DNA from: an uncultured Alphaproteobacteria bacterium
GTDB taxonomy: Bacteria; Pseudomonadota; Alphaproteobacteria; Rhodobacterales; Rhodobacteraceae
Length of the DNA stretch: 48,842 nucleotides
Assembly (NCBI GenBank): GCA_902524655.1
Contig: CABZEG010000013.1
Coordinates: forward strand, 1 to 48,842
Direction of reading: 5' to 3'
Each line of letters opens with the position of its first letter. Positions within the stretch are counted from its first letter, which is position 1. The position numbers were made by a program, and so were the translations under genes. Below the pieces are notes generated by a model, which worked only from the letters and a program-made list of their open reading frames with translations, was not told where the DNA came from and did no database searches. Shown here piece by piece: positions 27,598 through 37,139 of this stretch.

Positions 27598-28057
27598 TCA
27601 GATTGTTTGAAGCTTCTTCACGTCCCTTCACCGCAAGTGAGTCAGCCTTTTCATTTCCAGGTACTCCAGCGTGACCCTTTACCCATACCCATTCTATATT
27701 TTGATTTTTCGTCAAATTGAAAAGCTTTTCCCATGATGAACGGTTTGCAACCGGTTTTTTAGATGCTGTAACCCAATTGTTTTTAATCCAACCGAAGATC
27801 CATTTTGTTATACCGTCGACAACATACTTACTATCAGTGAAAATAGTAATATCAACATTTTTTTGTTTTAAGCATTCTAAAGCTTTTATTGCTGCTGTCA
27901 GCTCCATTATTTGATTAGTTGTTTTATTATTTTTCCCATAGAGAGTTTCTTCTTTTAAAATTTCACCCATACTATTTTCAGCGACTAAATAAACGCCCCA
28001 CCCTCCGGGACCGGGGTTTCCACTGCATGCTCCGTCGGTGTACGCTTTTATTTTCAT
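27590..28057 (-). CDS. rnhA: Ribonuclease HI
   Basis: Degrades RNA in RNA-DNA hybrids. The 155 residues carry the four catalytic acids: D8 in YTDGACSGNPGPGGWG, the Glu in MELTAAIKAL (about 52), the Asp in FTDSKYV (about 74), and the Asp in NEKADSLAV (about 138), with the basic handle region KKPVANRSSWE. Complete. It is last of the minus-strand trio ispH-DUF3429-rnhA, with 2 bases separating it from DUF3429. Confidence 0.96.
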   Translation of the reverse strand: MKIKAYTDGACSGNPGPGGWGVYLVAENSMGEILKEETLYGKNNKTTNQIMELTAAIKALECLKQKNVDITIFTDSKYVVDGITKWIFGWIKNNWVTASKKPVANRSSWEKLFNLTKNQNIEWVWVKGHAGVPGNEKADSLAVKGREEASNNLIS

Positions 28058-28059
28058 TC

Positions 28060-28491
28060 TTATATTCTGAAACCCAGAAAAGTTAGTAATAATACTACTA
28101 TAAATGTCATTGGAAATCTAAGTTTGAGCCACCACTCTGGTAAAAACTTTCCCTTATGTAATTTTCTTTCGACCTCGAGAACCAATAGAAAGCCTATAGC
28201 TAGCACGAAGCTACTCATGAAAGGGACTACAATCGATAAAATAGCGATCAAAACTGGTGTAATACTTAACCAAAGTAACAACACTCTTTCTCTTTCCAGT
28301 GATGATACGTAGAATATGCACCCACTCATAAAAGAAAGAATAAAACCACTGTATATTAGTGAAATTCTAATCAACTCTTCTCTGAGGCTCTCATTTAGTC
28401 CGATATTAAAGGTAGAAGCTAGACCCATCAGTATTGGAATAAGTCCGAGAAGGCTCGCTAGCACTACGTTTTTTGGTACTCCATTGAACAT
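28060..28491 (-). CDS. DUF3429-like integral membrane protein
   Basis: A 143-residue protein that is almost entirely hydrophobic, with about four to five membrane segments (roughly 8-27, 42-62, 71-105, 122-141). The pattern of LGLIPILMGL near the start, the YSGFILSFMSGCIFY middle helix and the C-terminal WWLKLRFPMTF resembles DUF3429, an inner-membrane family of unknown function. The ATG follows the ispH stop by 2 bases with GAGG just upstream, so it is translated from the ispH transcript. Family assignment is from pattern memory only. Confidence 0.65.
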   Translation of the reverse strand: MFNGVPKNVVLASLLGLIPILMGLASTFNIGLNESLREELIRISLIYSGFILSFMSGCIFYVSSLERERVLLLWLSITPVLIAILSIVVPFMSSFVLAIGFLLVLEVERKLHKGKFLPEWWLKLRFPMTFIVVLLLTFLGFRI

Positions 28492-28493
28492 AA

Positions 28494-29450
28494 TTACCTC
28501 AACAAGGGTGGGACTTTAAATTCTATTGTCTCTTTTCTTGTCCTATCAAAGACTAAATTCGTTTCAAACTTTTCTTGGATGCTATTAATGACCTCTTTAA
28601 CTAGATGATCTGGTACAGAAGCGCCTGAAGTAATTCCTATTGAGCTGGATTTAGCTACTTTTCCCCAATCAATTTTTCTATAATCTTCAATAAGGTATGC
28701 TTCGGAGCATCCACCGTCTTTTGCAACGTCGACTAATCTTTGTGAATTTGATGAGTTCTTTGATCCGACCACTAAAATTAAATCCACGTAATTTATGAGC
28801 CGTTTAACCTCTTCTTGCCTATTAGTAGTTGCGTAACAGATATCTTCTTTTTTTGGATTTTCTATTGATGGAAATTTTTTGTTTAAAGCAAAAGCAATAT
28901 CTTTAGTGTCGTCTACTGATAAAGTTGTTTGAGTAACATAAGCTAACTTTTCGAAATCTGATGGATCTATCTTTTCAACATCTTCTTTATTTTCAACCAA
29001 TAAAACCTCTCCTTCTGGTAATTGACCCATTGTACCGATTGTCTCAGGATGCCCATGATGCCCTATCATTATAATTTTATAACCCTTTTCATAATATCTT
29101 TTAATTTCATTATGAACTTTTGTTACTAGCGGACAAGTAGCATCTACGAATAGCATTTGCCGTTTTTCTGCCTCCTCTGGTACAAATTTTGGCACGCCAT
29201 GTGCAGAAAATATTACGGGTCGATCCACAGGGCACTCATCTAATTCCTCAACGAACACAGCTCCCTTCTTTACTAAGTCATTAACTACATGTTTGTTATG
29301 GACAATTTCATGTCTGACATAAATTGGTGGCCCCCATTTTTTTAGAGCAAGTTCTACCATCTCAATAGCTCTTTCGACACCAGCACAAAAACCACGTGGA
29401 TTAGCTACGTATATTTTCTTCATAGACAACTTTTTAGAAGCATTGGACAT
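28494..29450 (-). CDS. ispH: 4-hydroxy-3-methylbut-2-enyl diphosphate reductase
   Basis: Terminal enzyme of the MEP pathway, giving IPP and DMAPP from HMBPP with an Fe-S cluster. The 318 residues hold the three cluster cysteines C22 (NPRGFCAGV), C106 (VDATCPLV) and C205 ([11 protein letters not shown]), plus [10 protein letters not shown] and [11 protein letters not shown] second start at codon 10 (29423) would give the more usual [13 protein letters not shown] opening; neither start has a strong ribosome site. Divergent from folK; heads the ispH-DUF3429-rnhA run. Confidence 0.96.
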   Translation of the reverse strand: MSNASKKLSMKKIYVANPRGFCAGVERAIEMVELALKKWGPPIYVRHEIVHNKHVVNDLVKKGAVFVEELDECPVDRPVIFSAHGVPKFVPEEAEKRQMLFVDATCPLVTKVHNEIKRYYEKGYKIIMIGHHGHPETIGTMGQLPEGEVLLVENKEDVEKIDPSDFEKLAYVTQTTLSVDDTKDIAFALNKKFPSIENPKKEDICYATTNRQEEVKRLINYVDLILVVGSKNSSNSQRLVDVAKDGGCSEAYLIEDYRKIDWGKVAKSSSIGITSGASVPDHLVKEVINSIQEKFETNLVFDRTRKETIEFKVPPLLR

Positions 29451-29508
29451 ATCTAAAGCCTATACTTTTTTTTAAGAAAAAACTATCTTTTAGAAAAAGT
29501 GAGATTAA

Positions 29509-30075
29509 ATGAATAATTATATTGTTGTTCTAGGATCGAATCTACCAAGTGAATTCGGGACCAGCGCTGACACATTAAAAAAATGTGTGGATGAAATGAG
29601 ATCTATGGAGTCATTAAATTATTTATCGGAAAGTAACTGGTATATTTCTTCTAGCTTACTTGATGCAACAGAACCTAGATATATAAATATTGGGATCCGC
29701 TTCAGCACAAATCTTAGACCTTCAGAACTACTAAAACTTTCATCTAGTTTGGAGAATAAATATGGAAGAAAGCGTCAAAAAAGGTGGGGATCAAGAACTT
29801 GTGATATCGATATTTTGCTTTGTGATCAGATGATTCTACCCAGCAAGGAAAGTTTTGAGAAATGGCTTAAATTAGATTGTTCAGAACAAGTAAAGCTAAT
29901 TCCTAATGAGTTGATTTTACCTCACCCGCGACTGCAAGAAAGGACTTTTTTCCTCAATCCCTTAAATGATCTTCAGCCTGATTGGATTCATCCATTTTTA
30001 AAGATGAAAGCAAAGGAAATGCTTGACAGTCTTCCACCCAATGAACTAGAGAATATACGTATATTTAATACGTAG
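29509..30075 (+). CDS. folK: HPPK, 6-hydroxymethyl-7,8-dihydropterin pyrophosphokinase
   Basis: Transfers pyrophosphate from ATP to 6-hydroxymethyl-dihydropterin in folate synthesis. In 188 residues: VVLGSNL at the start, RYINIGIRFSTN in the middle (normally YxN), then the signature KRWGSRTCDIDILLCD with the Mg-binding aspartates and LILPHPRLQERTFFLNPL. This is a normal HPPK. It opens the long plus-strand block and is followed by rpoZ after 21 bases. Confidence 0.93.
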   Translation: MNNYIVVLGSNLPSEFGTSADTLKKCVDEMRSMESLNYLSESNWYISSSLLDATEPRYINIGIRFSTNLRPSELLKLSSSLENKYGRKRQKRWGSRTCDIDILLCDQMILPSKESFEKWLKLDCSEQVKLIPNELILPHPRLQERTFFLNPLNDLQPDWIHPFLKMKAKEMLDSLPPNELENIRIFNT

Positions 30076-30096
30076 GAACATGCAAAGGATTGTTTA

Positions 30097-30462
30097 ATGG
30101 CACGAGTTACAGTGGAAGATTGTATAGACAAAGTCTCAAACAGGTTTGAACTAGTTTTACTGGCGGCGCATAGGGCAAGAATGATTTCTGGGGGCGTAGA
30201 GCCCAGCTTAGAGAGAGATAATGACAAAAACCCAGTTCTGGCACTAAGAGAAATAGCTGTGGAGACAGTTACCTTCGATGAGTTAATGGAGTCCACCATC
30301 GAAAGCCACCAGCGGCAAATAGAGGTAGATGAGCCGGATGATGAGGATTTATCCCTGCTAATTGGAGAAGGACATAAAGGTAAAGAAGACACTACCAATG
30401 ATTCAGCAAACGAAGATTTGCTTAGAGCTCTGATGGATGCCCAAAAATCCGAGGGAACATAG
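30097..30462 (+). CDS. rpoZ: RNA polymerase omega subunit
   Basis: Small subunit that supports assembly of RNA polymerase and, in proteobacteria, forms part of a ppGpp site. The 121 residues start [20 protein letters not shown] and include [13 protein letters not shown] and [14 protein letters not shown], all standard, followed by an acidic C-terminal tail. It is followed by the relA/spoT gene, the normal functional neighbour. Confidence 0.96.
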   Translation: MARVTVEDCIDKVSNRFELVLLAAHRARMISGGVEPSLERDNDKNPVLALREIAVETVTFDELMESTIESHQRQIEVDEPDDEDLSLLIGEGHKGKEDTTNDSANEDLLRALMDAQKSEGT

Positions 30463-30486
30463 AGAATTTATTTACCTTAACGATAG

Positions 30487-32637
30487 GTGAACGGCTTGTT
30501 ATCTGTTGATGATCTTATAAGTTCTATAAGGGAATACAACCCTAGCACAAACGCCAATTTAATAGAAAAAGCATACGATTTCGGACTAACGGCACACGCT
30601 GGCCAAATGAGAAAGTCAGGTGAACCTTTTTTTTCACATCCAGTTCAGGTAGCAAAGATACTTTCTGAGCTTAAGCTGGATGATGCCTCTATTATTACTG
30701 CTCTGTTGCACGATACTATTGAAGATACCGCTAAGTCTTTTAAAGATGTATCTGATTTATTCGGAAACGAGATTGCTAATCTGGTAGATGGGGTGACAAA
30801 GCTCTCAAATCTCGAGGTGGCTTCCTTGGAGAAAAAGCAAGCTGAAAACTTTAGAAAATTAATTGTGGCGATAAGTAAAGACCTAAGGGTTCTTTTAGTA
30901 AAGCTTGCAGACAGATTACATAATATGAGAACCATAAGAGCTGTTAGTAATAATAGGCAATTAGTTAAGGCAAATGAGACAATGGATATTTATGCTCCAC
31001 TGGCTGGTAGAATGGGTATCCAATCAATCAGAGATGAGCTAGAAGATCTTAGTTTTAGAATATTAAATCCAGAGGGCAGAAATTCAATAATTCGACGATT
31101 TCTTAAGCTTAAAAAAGAGAGTGACGATCTTATTCCAAAAATCATCAATGATATTGAAAATCAACTTGACTCGATCGGTGTCAAAGCAATAGTTTCGGGG
31201 CGTGAAAAAAAACCTTATTCTATTTGGCGAAAAATCCAGGATAGACAACAAGCTTTTTACAAGCTCTCCGATATTTTTGGTTTTAGAATAATTACAAAAA
31301 ATGAAGAAGATGTTTACACAGCGTTAGGTGCAGTACATAGTCGTTGGTCTGCAGTACCGGGACGATTTAAAGATTATATAAGTCAACCCAAGTCTAATGG
31401 TTACCGGTCTATCCATACTACAGTTTCAGGTCGTGATGGGAAAAGAGTTGAAGTACAAATTAGAACTAAAGAGATGCATGATGTTGCTGAGACTGGCGTG
31501 GCTGCACACTGGTCTTATAGAAATGGCGAGAGATTTGAAAATCCTTTCGCTGTTGATCCATCTGGATGGTTTAGAAGAATATCTGAAGAATTTATTTGGG
31601 TGGAAAATTCTGACGATTTTATAGAACAAATGAAATTAGAGATGTTTCAAGACAAAGTGTTTTGTTTTACTCCAAAAGGTGAAGTCGTTAAGTTACCCCG
31701 AGGCGCTACGCCTTTAGATTTTGCATATACTATACATACTTCAATAGGAGATAATTGTGTTGGTTCTGAGGTAGATGGGATAAAAGTTCCTTTATGGACA
31801 AGGTTGAGGAATGGGCAGTCAGTTAAAATAGTAACCGCAAGTGGTCAAAAGCCCAGTACGAGTTGGGAAGAAATGGTTGTAACTGGTCGCGCTAAAGCCG
31901 CAATAAGAAAAAGTATAAGAGAAGAAAGAAGAGTTGAAAACATAAAGCTAGGAAAAGAGATTGCAAGAGTTTCCCTAGAGAGAATAGGAAAAAAACTTAC
32001 TGATAATGCGATTAAAATAGCTGCTGAAAAATTAGGATTGAAAGACGAGAATAGTGTTTTAGCAGCATTGGGCTCAGTACAATTCACAGGTTTCGATTTA
32101 GTTAATAGTCTTTACCCTGAACTAATAAATACAAAAAGTGCGCCTCTTTCATCTGAGCAAGATTCAGTTAATTTTATAGGATTATCAACTTATAGTAATG
32201 GAAGTCCAGCACCCTGCTGTCAACCAATACCTGGAGACCCAATTGTGGGTATTGCCCAAAAAAAAACAGGGGTAGCCGTGCACGCTATTGATTGTGCGTT
32301 ATTGGCTTCCTTTGAAGCTAAACCTAACCTTTGGTTAGAAGTAAGGTGGCCGTCAGTTACACATAGGTCCGTACACTCAACTAGTATAGAAGTAACAATG
32401 GTTAATAGCGTGGGTGTTTTGGGAAGAATCTGCACTTTGATTGGCGAACAGGGTGCAAATATTTCTGACTTAACGTTTGTAATGAGGAAACCTGATTTTT
32501 ACAAAACAGTCTTTGAGTTAACCGTTAGAGACTTGAAGCATTTACATAACATTATTACATCTATCCAGGTAGATATGGATGTGTCTGAAGCATCTAGATA
32601 TAGAGCGAACGATATCAAAGCTAAACAAATAAAGTAA
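30487..32637 (+). CDS. Bifunctional (p)ppGpp synthetase/hydrolase (Rel/SpoT)
   Basis: Makes and degrades the stringent-response alarmone. The 716 residues show the HD hydrolase domain (about 25-150; FFSHPVQVAKIL and LLHDTIEDT), the synthetase domain (about 230-340; KKPYSIWRKIQDR, FRIITKNEEDVYTALGAVH, SNGYRSIHTTV), the TGS domain (about 385-445; VFCFTPKGEVVKLPRGATPLDFAY), a zinc-finger-like segment with APCCQPIPGD, and a C-terminal ACT domain. The intact HD motif suggests active hydrolysis. Start is GTG at 30487 with a weak ribosome site. pyrE, often found just downstream, is absent. Confidence 0.95.
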   Translation: MNGLLSVDDLISSIREYNPSTNANLIEKAYDFGLTAHAGQMRKSGEPFFSHPVQVAKILSELKLDDASIITALLHDTIEDTAKSFKDVSDLFGNEIANLVDGVTKLSNLEVASLEKKQAENFRKLIVAISKDLRVLLVKLADRLHNMRTIRAVSNNRQLVKANETMDIYAPLAGRMGIQSIRDELEDLSFRILNPEGRNSIIRRFLKLKKESDDLIPKIINDIENQLDSIGVKAIVSGREKKPYSIWRKIQDRQQAFYKLSDIFGFRIITKNEEDVYTALGAVHSRWSAVPGRFKDYISQPKSNGYRSIHTTVSGRDGKRVEVQIRTKEMHDVAETGVAAHWSYRNGERFENPFAVDPSGWFRRISEEFIWVENSDDFIEQMKLEMFQDKVFCFTPKGEVVKLPRGATPLDFAYTIHTSIGDNCVGSEVDGIKVPLWTRLRNGQSVKIVTASGQKPSTSWEEMVVTGRAKAAIRKSIREERRVENIKLGKEIARVSLERIGKKLTDNAIKIAAEKLGLKDENSVLAALGSVQFTGFDLVNSLYPELINTKSAPLSSEQDSVNFIGLSTYSNGSPAPCCQPIPGDPIVGIAQKKTGVAVHAIDCALLASFEAKPNLWLEVRWPSVTHRSVHSTSIEVTMVNSVGVLGRICTLIGEQGANISDLTFVMRKPDFYKTVFELTVRDLKHLHNIITSIQVDMDVSEASRYRANDIKAKQIK

Positions 32638-32648
32638 AGAGACTCGAA

Positions 32649-33287
32649 TTGTTTAAAAGAAGAGAAAAAAGATCAATTTTTAGGTTTTTTAATGAAGTAA
32701 TCTTTTCCTTAAAGGGGATATCCAGAGCAATTGAATATGTTGGGATAAGAATAAAAAGAATACCTGATACGCCGCATAAAATATCTTTAGGTATGAGCTG
32801 TGGAATATTTGCCTCGTTTACTCCTCTTTTTGGATTACATTTTCTAATTGCTGGATTGTTAAGCTACTTGGTCAGAGCGAACGTTCTGGCATCATTGATA
32901 GGAACCTTCGTGGGAAACCCAATAACCTTTCCAATAATCACTGTTTTTAATATAAAACTTGGAGAATGGATTTTAGGCAGTAGTGAGTATTCTAGTGACG
33001 ATGGAGGGAAGATTTTTGAAGGCTTTTTGGATTTTATTTTTCTAATATACAAAAGCTTTTTTACTGAGGGGTCAATTAGGGAGAATAATGTTCCAAGGAT
33101 AAATGAATTTTTAAACGGAGTTTTCATACCCTACTCATTGGGTGGATTGATTTTTGGAGTGGTTATTGCGGTAATATCCTATTTCTTACTAAGACCACTT
33201 GTTTCAACCTATCAAAAGAAAAGAGATATTATAAGGGCAAAAAAGGCACAGAAAAAATTTATGAGGAAAAGATATGAAAACAGATGA
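32649..33287 (+). CDS. DUF2062 membrane protein
   Basis: A 212-residue inner-membrane protein with the DUF2062 hallmarks: PHKISLGMSCGIFASFTPLFGLHF, the NVLASLIGTFVGNPITFP loop and a C-terminal helix before a basic tail. Three to four membrane segments. It starts at TTG (32649), 11 bases after relA/spoT; no ATG is suitable. The stop overlaps the pdxJ start region by 14 bases. The function of the family is unknown; position between relA/spoT and pdxJ is conserved in alphaproteobacteria. Confidence 0.87.
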   Translation: MFKRREKRSIFRFFNEVIFSLKGISRAIEYVGIRIKRIPDTPHKISLGMSCGIFASFTPLFGLHFLIAGLLSYLVRANVLASLIGTFVGNPITFPIITVFNIKLGEWILGSSEYSSDDGGKIFEGFLDFIFLIYKSFFTEGSIRENNVPRINEFLNGVFIPYSLGGLIFGVVIAVISYFLLRPLVSTYQKKRDIIRAKKAQKKFMRKRYENR

Positions 33288-34017
33288 GATTCGACTAGGA
33301 GTTAATATTGACCACGTGGCGACTATAAGAAATGCAAGAGGAACAAACTACCCTGATCCATTAAGAGCAGCAAAAATTGTAAAAGAAGCTGGAGGAGATG
33401 GGCTTACAGCCCATTTAAGGGAGGATCGCCGACATATAGTCGATCAAGATATAAAACGGCTAAAAAATCAAAATCTTCTTCCCTTGAACCTAGAAATGGC
33501 AGTAACTAATGAGATGCAAAAGATTGCTTTGGGTGTTTTACCAAATGCTGTTTGCTTGGTGCCAGAAAAAAGAGAAGAGAGGACAACCGAGGGAGGCTTG
33601 GATGTTGCTAACAGTATTTCTAGGCTAAAGGCTTTCATAGATCCTCTAAAACGAAATAATATCCGAGTCTCATTATTTATTGAACCGAATGAGGAACAAA
33701 TTGATGCTGCAAATGTTATTGGTGCTGATATTGTTGAACTCCACACCGGGCACTTTTGCGATCTGTACGAAAAAAAAGATAAAGAGTATACTAAAGTTAT
33801 AAAAACACTTGAACAAGCTGCAAACTATGCTTTTAATTTGGGCTTAGAGGTTCATGCTGGTCATGGGTTGACTGTTGAATCCGTTAAGCATATTAGCAAA
33901 ATTCCAGAAATAAAAGAACTTAACATAGGGCATTCAATAATTAGCGACAGTATTTTTATGGGGCTCAGGGGAGCCATTGAGTTAATGAAACAGAAGATAA
34001 AAGAGGCAAGATTTTAA
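33274..34017 (+). CDS. pdxJ: Pyridoxine 5'-phosphate synthase
   Basis: Condenses 1-deoxyxylulose 5-phosphate with 3-amino-2-oxopropyl phosphate to make pyridoxine 5'-phosphate. A TIM-barrel protein of 247 residues with LGVNIDHVATIRNARG, DGLTAHLREDRRHI, NLEMAVTNEM, VELHTGHF, EVHAGHGLT and ELNIGHSII, covering the expected active-site His and Glu residues. Several PLP enzymes encoded in the window (dat, lysA, the PatB type) depend on this cofactor. It overlaps DUF2062 by 14 bases and acpS follows after 12. Confidence 0.96.
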   Translation: MKTDEIRLGVNIDHVATIRNARGTNYPDPLRAAKIVKEAGGDGLTAHLREDRRHIVDQDIKRLKNQNLLPLNLEMAVTNEMQKIALGVLPNAVCLVPEKREERTTEGGLDVANSISRLKAFIDPLKRNNIRVSLFIEPNEEQIDAANVIGADIVELHTGHFCDLYEKKDKEYTKVIKTLEQAANYAFNLGLEVHAGHGLTVESVKHISKIPEIKELNIGHSIISDSIFMGLRGAIELMKQKIKEARF

Positions 34018-34029
34018 AGGGAGTTTAAA

Positions 34030-34425
34030 GTGATATTAGGTATTGGTACCGACCTTGTGAATATTGACAGGATTAGAAAAGTACTGTGTCGGTTTGGTAA
34101 TCGATTTGAGAGACGGGTTTTTTCTGAGCTAGAAATCCAGAGATCAAGGAAAAAATATGATCCTTCATCATCCTACGCGAAACGATGGGCAGCTAAAGAA
34201 GCCTGTTCTAAGGCATTGGGGATCGGTCTAAGAATGGGCATTTCATGGAGGGAGATGCACATAGTAAATCTTCGATCAGGAAAACCAGAGCTTATAATAG
34301 ATGGAAAAGCGAAGGATTTTCTCAAAGATATGACCCCAGAGGGTTATAGTCCAAAAATCAATGTAAGCTTGACAGACGATTACCCATGGGCAAAGGCCAT
34401 AGTGATCATCGAGGGAATTAATTGA
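34030..34425 (+). CDS. acpS: Holo-[acyl-carrier-protein] synthase
   Basis: Transfers 4'-phosphopantetheine from CoA to ACP. The 131 residues contain the Mg-binding IGTDLVNIDRI near the N-terminus (Asp8) and the second motif AKRWAAKEACSKALG with the catalytic Glu, then MHIVNLRSGKPEL and NVSLTDDYPWAKA. Full length. Start is GTG at 34030 with a GGGAG-type ribosome site 6-8 bases upstream. Follows pdxJ, the usual arrangement. Confidence 0.96.
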   Translation: MILGIGTDLVNIDRIRKVLCRFGNRFERRVFSELEIQRSRKKYDPSSSYAKRWAAKEACSKALGIGLRMGISWREMHIVNLRSGKPELIIDGKAKDFLKDMTPEGYSPKINVSLTDDYPWAKAIVIIEGIN

Positions 34426-34475
34426 TATGAATCGTGTATAATTGCGTAGGGTAAATAAATTAGATATAAAAAGAT

Positions 34476-35267
34476 ATGAAGAAAAAAAATATTAAACATA
34501 AAAACCCAGTATATGAACTTTTTATCACTTTAATTATTGCGTTAGCTCTAGCTGGGGTTATACGAACAATATTCTTTCAGCCATTTTGGATCCCAACCGG
34601 TTCAATGAAGCCAAATCTTTTAGTTGGCGATTTTTTATTTGTCAACAAGTTTTCATATGGGTTCTCACGTTACTCTTGTCCATTTTCATTGTGTCCAATA
34701 AGTGATAGGATTTTTTTTTCCGAACCTAAGAGAGGCGATGTAGTAGTATTTAGACACCCGAAAAGTGGTAAAGACTATATCAAGCGGGTAGTTGGTCTCC
34801 CTGGAGACAAAGTAAGGTTGTTAAAGGGCAAGTTGTTTATCAACGAGTCAATGTTAATTAAGGAAGAGTTGCCCGATTTTATAGAAACAAAGCTAGAGCA
34901 GGGGTCAATGAAAACCGTCCCGCAATGTGCTAATGAACCTGTTCCCTTCGGAAACGAAAATTGTGTTAAATATCAAAGCTTAGAGAAACTCGATAATGGT
35001 AAAAGCTATAAAATCTTAGACTTAGGACAGAACATTGGAGATGATACTCCCGACTTTATTATTGGAGAAGATGAATACTTTTTTCTTGGAGATAATAGAG
35101 ATAATTCGTTGGATAGTAGGTTCGATAGACAGTTCGGTGGGGTAGGATTGGTCCCAAAAAAATATCTCATTGGCAAAGCATCACTAATCTTATTTTCCTC
35201 TAAGGGTACATCCATATTCTATTTTTGGACATGGAGAAAAGATCGTTTCTTTAAGGTCATTAGTTGA
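34476..35267 (+). CDS. lepB: Signal peptidase I
   Basis: Inner-membrane protease that cleaves signal peptides of exported proteins. The 263 residues have an N-terminal membrane helix (about 12-32), the catalytic Ser43 in WIPTGSMKPNLL and the catalytic Lys103 in DYIKRVVGLPGD, then the box GDNRDNSLDSR. Both dyad residues are intact. rnc begins inside its stop codon (TTGA), indicating coupled translation. Confidence 0.96.
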   Translation: MKKKNIKHKNPVYELFITLIIALALAGVIRTIFFQPFWIPTGSMKPNLLVGDFLFVNKFSYGFSRYSCPFSLCPISDRIFFSEPKRGDVVVFRHPKSGKDYIKRVVGLPGDKVRLLKGKLFINESMLIKEELPDFIETKLEQGSMKTVPQCANEPVPFGNENCVKYQSLEKLDNGKSYKILDLGQNIGDDTPDFIIGEDEYFFLGDNRDNSLDSRFDRQFGGVGLVPKKYLIGKASLILFSSKGTSIFYFWTWRKDRFFKVIS

Positions 35268-35953
35268 AAACCACTTACCATCAGAAAGAAATCATCAGGC
35301 TATTAAGCTATAAGTTTAACAACAACAGACTTTTAGAAGAAGCGCTAACACACTCTTCCGCGAGCAAATATAACAAAAATAATAACGAAAGGTTAGAGTT
35401 CCTAGGCGACAGGGTTCTCGGTTTGGTTATTGCTGACGAGTTATTGAAATTGAACCCTAATTCAAGTGAAGGTCAAATCGCGACCTATTATAATTACCTA
35501 GTAAAGAAAGAAACGTGTGCTCTCATTGCAAAAGAAATTGGACTTGAAGGTCTTTTGACTCTAGGTAAATCAGTAAGTCGAACCAATGATCGTCAAAAAG
35601 ACAAGATTTTAGGAAATGCGGTAGAGGCTTTGATTGGTGCAATTTTTTTAGATGCAGGTTTCAAACGCTCAAGGGAGTTGATTCTTAAGGTCTGGAGAAA
35701 GCATATAGATATTGTTCGAGATATAGAGGCACATGCAAAAACTGCGTTGCAAGAATTATTGCAATCTAGGGGCCAACAACCTCCAAAATATTTACAAATA
35801 TCTAGAACTGGGCCTGATCACGACCCTAATTTTTGTGTGCAGGTAGTATTGGGGTCAGGATTAAAGGCTATAGGAAATGGCTCGACTAAAAGAATGGCAG
35901 AAACAAAAGCTGCAGAACAAATTTTAGAAAAGATAAAAAATATAAATGACTAA
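35264..35953 (+). CDS. rnc: Ribonuclease III
   Basis: Cleaves double-stranded RNA during rRNA and mRNA processing. In 229 residues: catalytic core NNERLEFLGDRVLGL and the second acidic motif DKILGNAVEALIGAIFLDAG, then a C-terminal double-stranded RNA-binding domain (about 155-225) with KTALQELLQSRGQQPP. Start is TTG at 35264 overlapping the lepB stop by 4 bases; no nearby ATG. Its last 8 bases overlap era. Confidence 0.96.
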   Translation: MKTTYHQKEIIRLLSYKFNNNRLLEEALTHSSASKYNKNNNERLEFLGDRVLGLVIADELLKLNPNSSEGQIATYYNYLVKKETCALIAKEIGLEGLLTLGKSVSRTNDRQKDKILGNAVEALIGAIFLDAGFKRSRELILKVWRKHIDIVRDIEAHAKTALQELLQSRGQQPPKYLQISRTGPDHDPNFCVQVVLGSGLKAIGNGSTKRMAETKAAEQILEKIKNIND

Positions 35954-36803
35954 TCCTGAAAGAAAGCTCCTCAAGGCAATAATTGTTGGAAAACCGAATG
36001 TGGGTAAGAGTACTTTGCTAAACTTTCTGATTGGAGAAAAAGTCTCTATTGTTTCAAGAAAAGCGCAAAGTACCCAAAAGAATACTACTGGAGTTATTAC
36101 AAAAGATGATAGCCAATTAATATTTTTTGATACCCCAGGGTTAAATAAGATTGGAAAAAATATTAAAATAACCGAAACCTTCAAAGCAGCTGCTGAAAAT
36201 ATAGACGTTCTTATTTACATGGTTGATAATAGGAAAAAAAGTCAATTTATAGATGAACACTTTAGAAATTGGCTAAATAATAAAGCGAATAGGTTTAGAA
36301 AAAAAATTGCAATTATCAATAAGATTGATTGTATTGAGAAGGTGAAGCTTTTTGAGATTTCAAAGAATTTGAATAATAGTATTAATTTTGATGAAACGTT
36401 TTTTATTTCTCTAAGTAAAAAGTCGGGGATAGAAAGGTTTAAGAATTGGGTAGAAAAACAGGCATATTCTAATGAATGGCTTTTTCGGAAGGCATATAAA
36501 AGCAACGTAAGTAAAAAAAATTTTCTGTCAGAACTTACAAGAGAAAAGGTCTTTGAGTATATTCATGAAGAAATACCGTATAATTTGGAAATAAATACCG
36601 ATTATATTGAACCTAGTGGCAATGCATCATTAAAAGTATATCAAACTGTTTGGTTAAACAAAAAAAGCTATAAGCCTATAATTTTAGGAAAAGAAGGTAA
36701 GTCGATAAAAATGATATCTGTGCAAGCAAGACTAGATATGCAGAAATTTTTGAAAAGGAAAGTACACCTTTTTATTAGACTGAAGATTAAGAAAATGAGT
36801 TAA
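35946..36803 (+). CDS. era: GTPase Era
   Basis: Essential GTPase that assists 16S rRNA maturation and small-subunit assembly. The 285 residues have G1 GKPNVGKST (15-23), the switch T in QKNTTGV, G3 DTPG (62-65), G4 NKID (about 123) and a C-terminal KH RNA-binding domain with IILGKEGKSIKMIS. The lepB-rnc-era order is the standard one. The start overlaps rnc by 8 bases. Confidence 0.96.
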   Translation: MTNPERKLLKAIIVGKPNVGKSTLLNFLIGEKVSIVSRKAQSTQKNTTGVITKDDSQLIFFDTPGLNKIGKNIKITETFKAAAENIDVLIYMVDNRKKSQFIDEHFRNWLNNKANRFRKKIAIINKIDCIEKVKLFEISKNLNNSINFDETFFISLSKKSGIERFKNWVEKQAYSNEWLFRKAYKSNVSKKNFLSELTREKVFEYIHEEIPYNLEINTDYIEPSGNASLKVYQTVWLNKKSYKPIILGKEGKSIKMISVQARLDMQKFLKRKVHLFIRLKIKKMS

Positions 36804-36809
36804 GATTTA

Positions 36810-37136
36810 ATGGATTTAAAAGCCAAGATGATTGTGGATACAATTCGTTGGTCACTGGAACGAAAAGGAATCCCTGTCTATATTGAGCAAAAAGGTGATA
36901 GTGATGCTGGTGCAATTTTTATTAAACATTATAAAGGTCAGGGTCTATATGATGTCTATCATAGGGTTAATGATTACGATGAGGGAAAAAAAATTAAATT
37001 CTTATGCACTTTAACTGAATTAGGTATAAACGAGTTTTTTAAAAAACAAACTGATATTGATACTGACCTGTGGATTGTTGAGGTGGTGTCAAAAGAATTA
37101 GATTTACTTAACCTTTTTTTGAAGCAAGGGCTCTAG
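36810..37136 (+). CDS. DUF1491 family protein
   Basis: A 108-residue soluble protein with the DUF1491 pattern: KGIPVYIEQKGDSDAGAIFI and a C-terminal TDLWIVEVV. The alphaproteobacterial family sits between era and recO, exactly as here (6 bases after era, 3 bases before recO). No function has been demonstrated. No membrane or metal-binding features are seen. The conserved position suggests a link with RNA or DNA maintenance, which is inference. Confidence 0.82.
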   Translation: MDLKAKMIVDTIRWSLERKGIPVYIEQKGDSDAGAIFIKHYKGQGLYDVYHRVNDYDEGKKIKFLCTLTELGINEFFKKQTDIDTDLWIVEVVSKELDLLNLFLKQGL

Positions 37137-37139
37137 AAG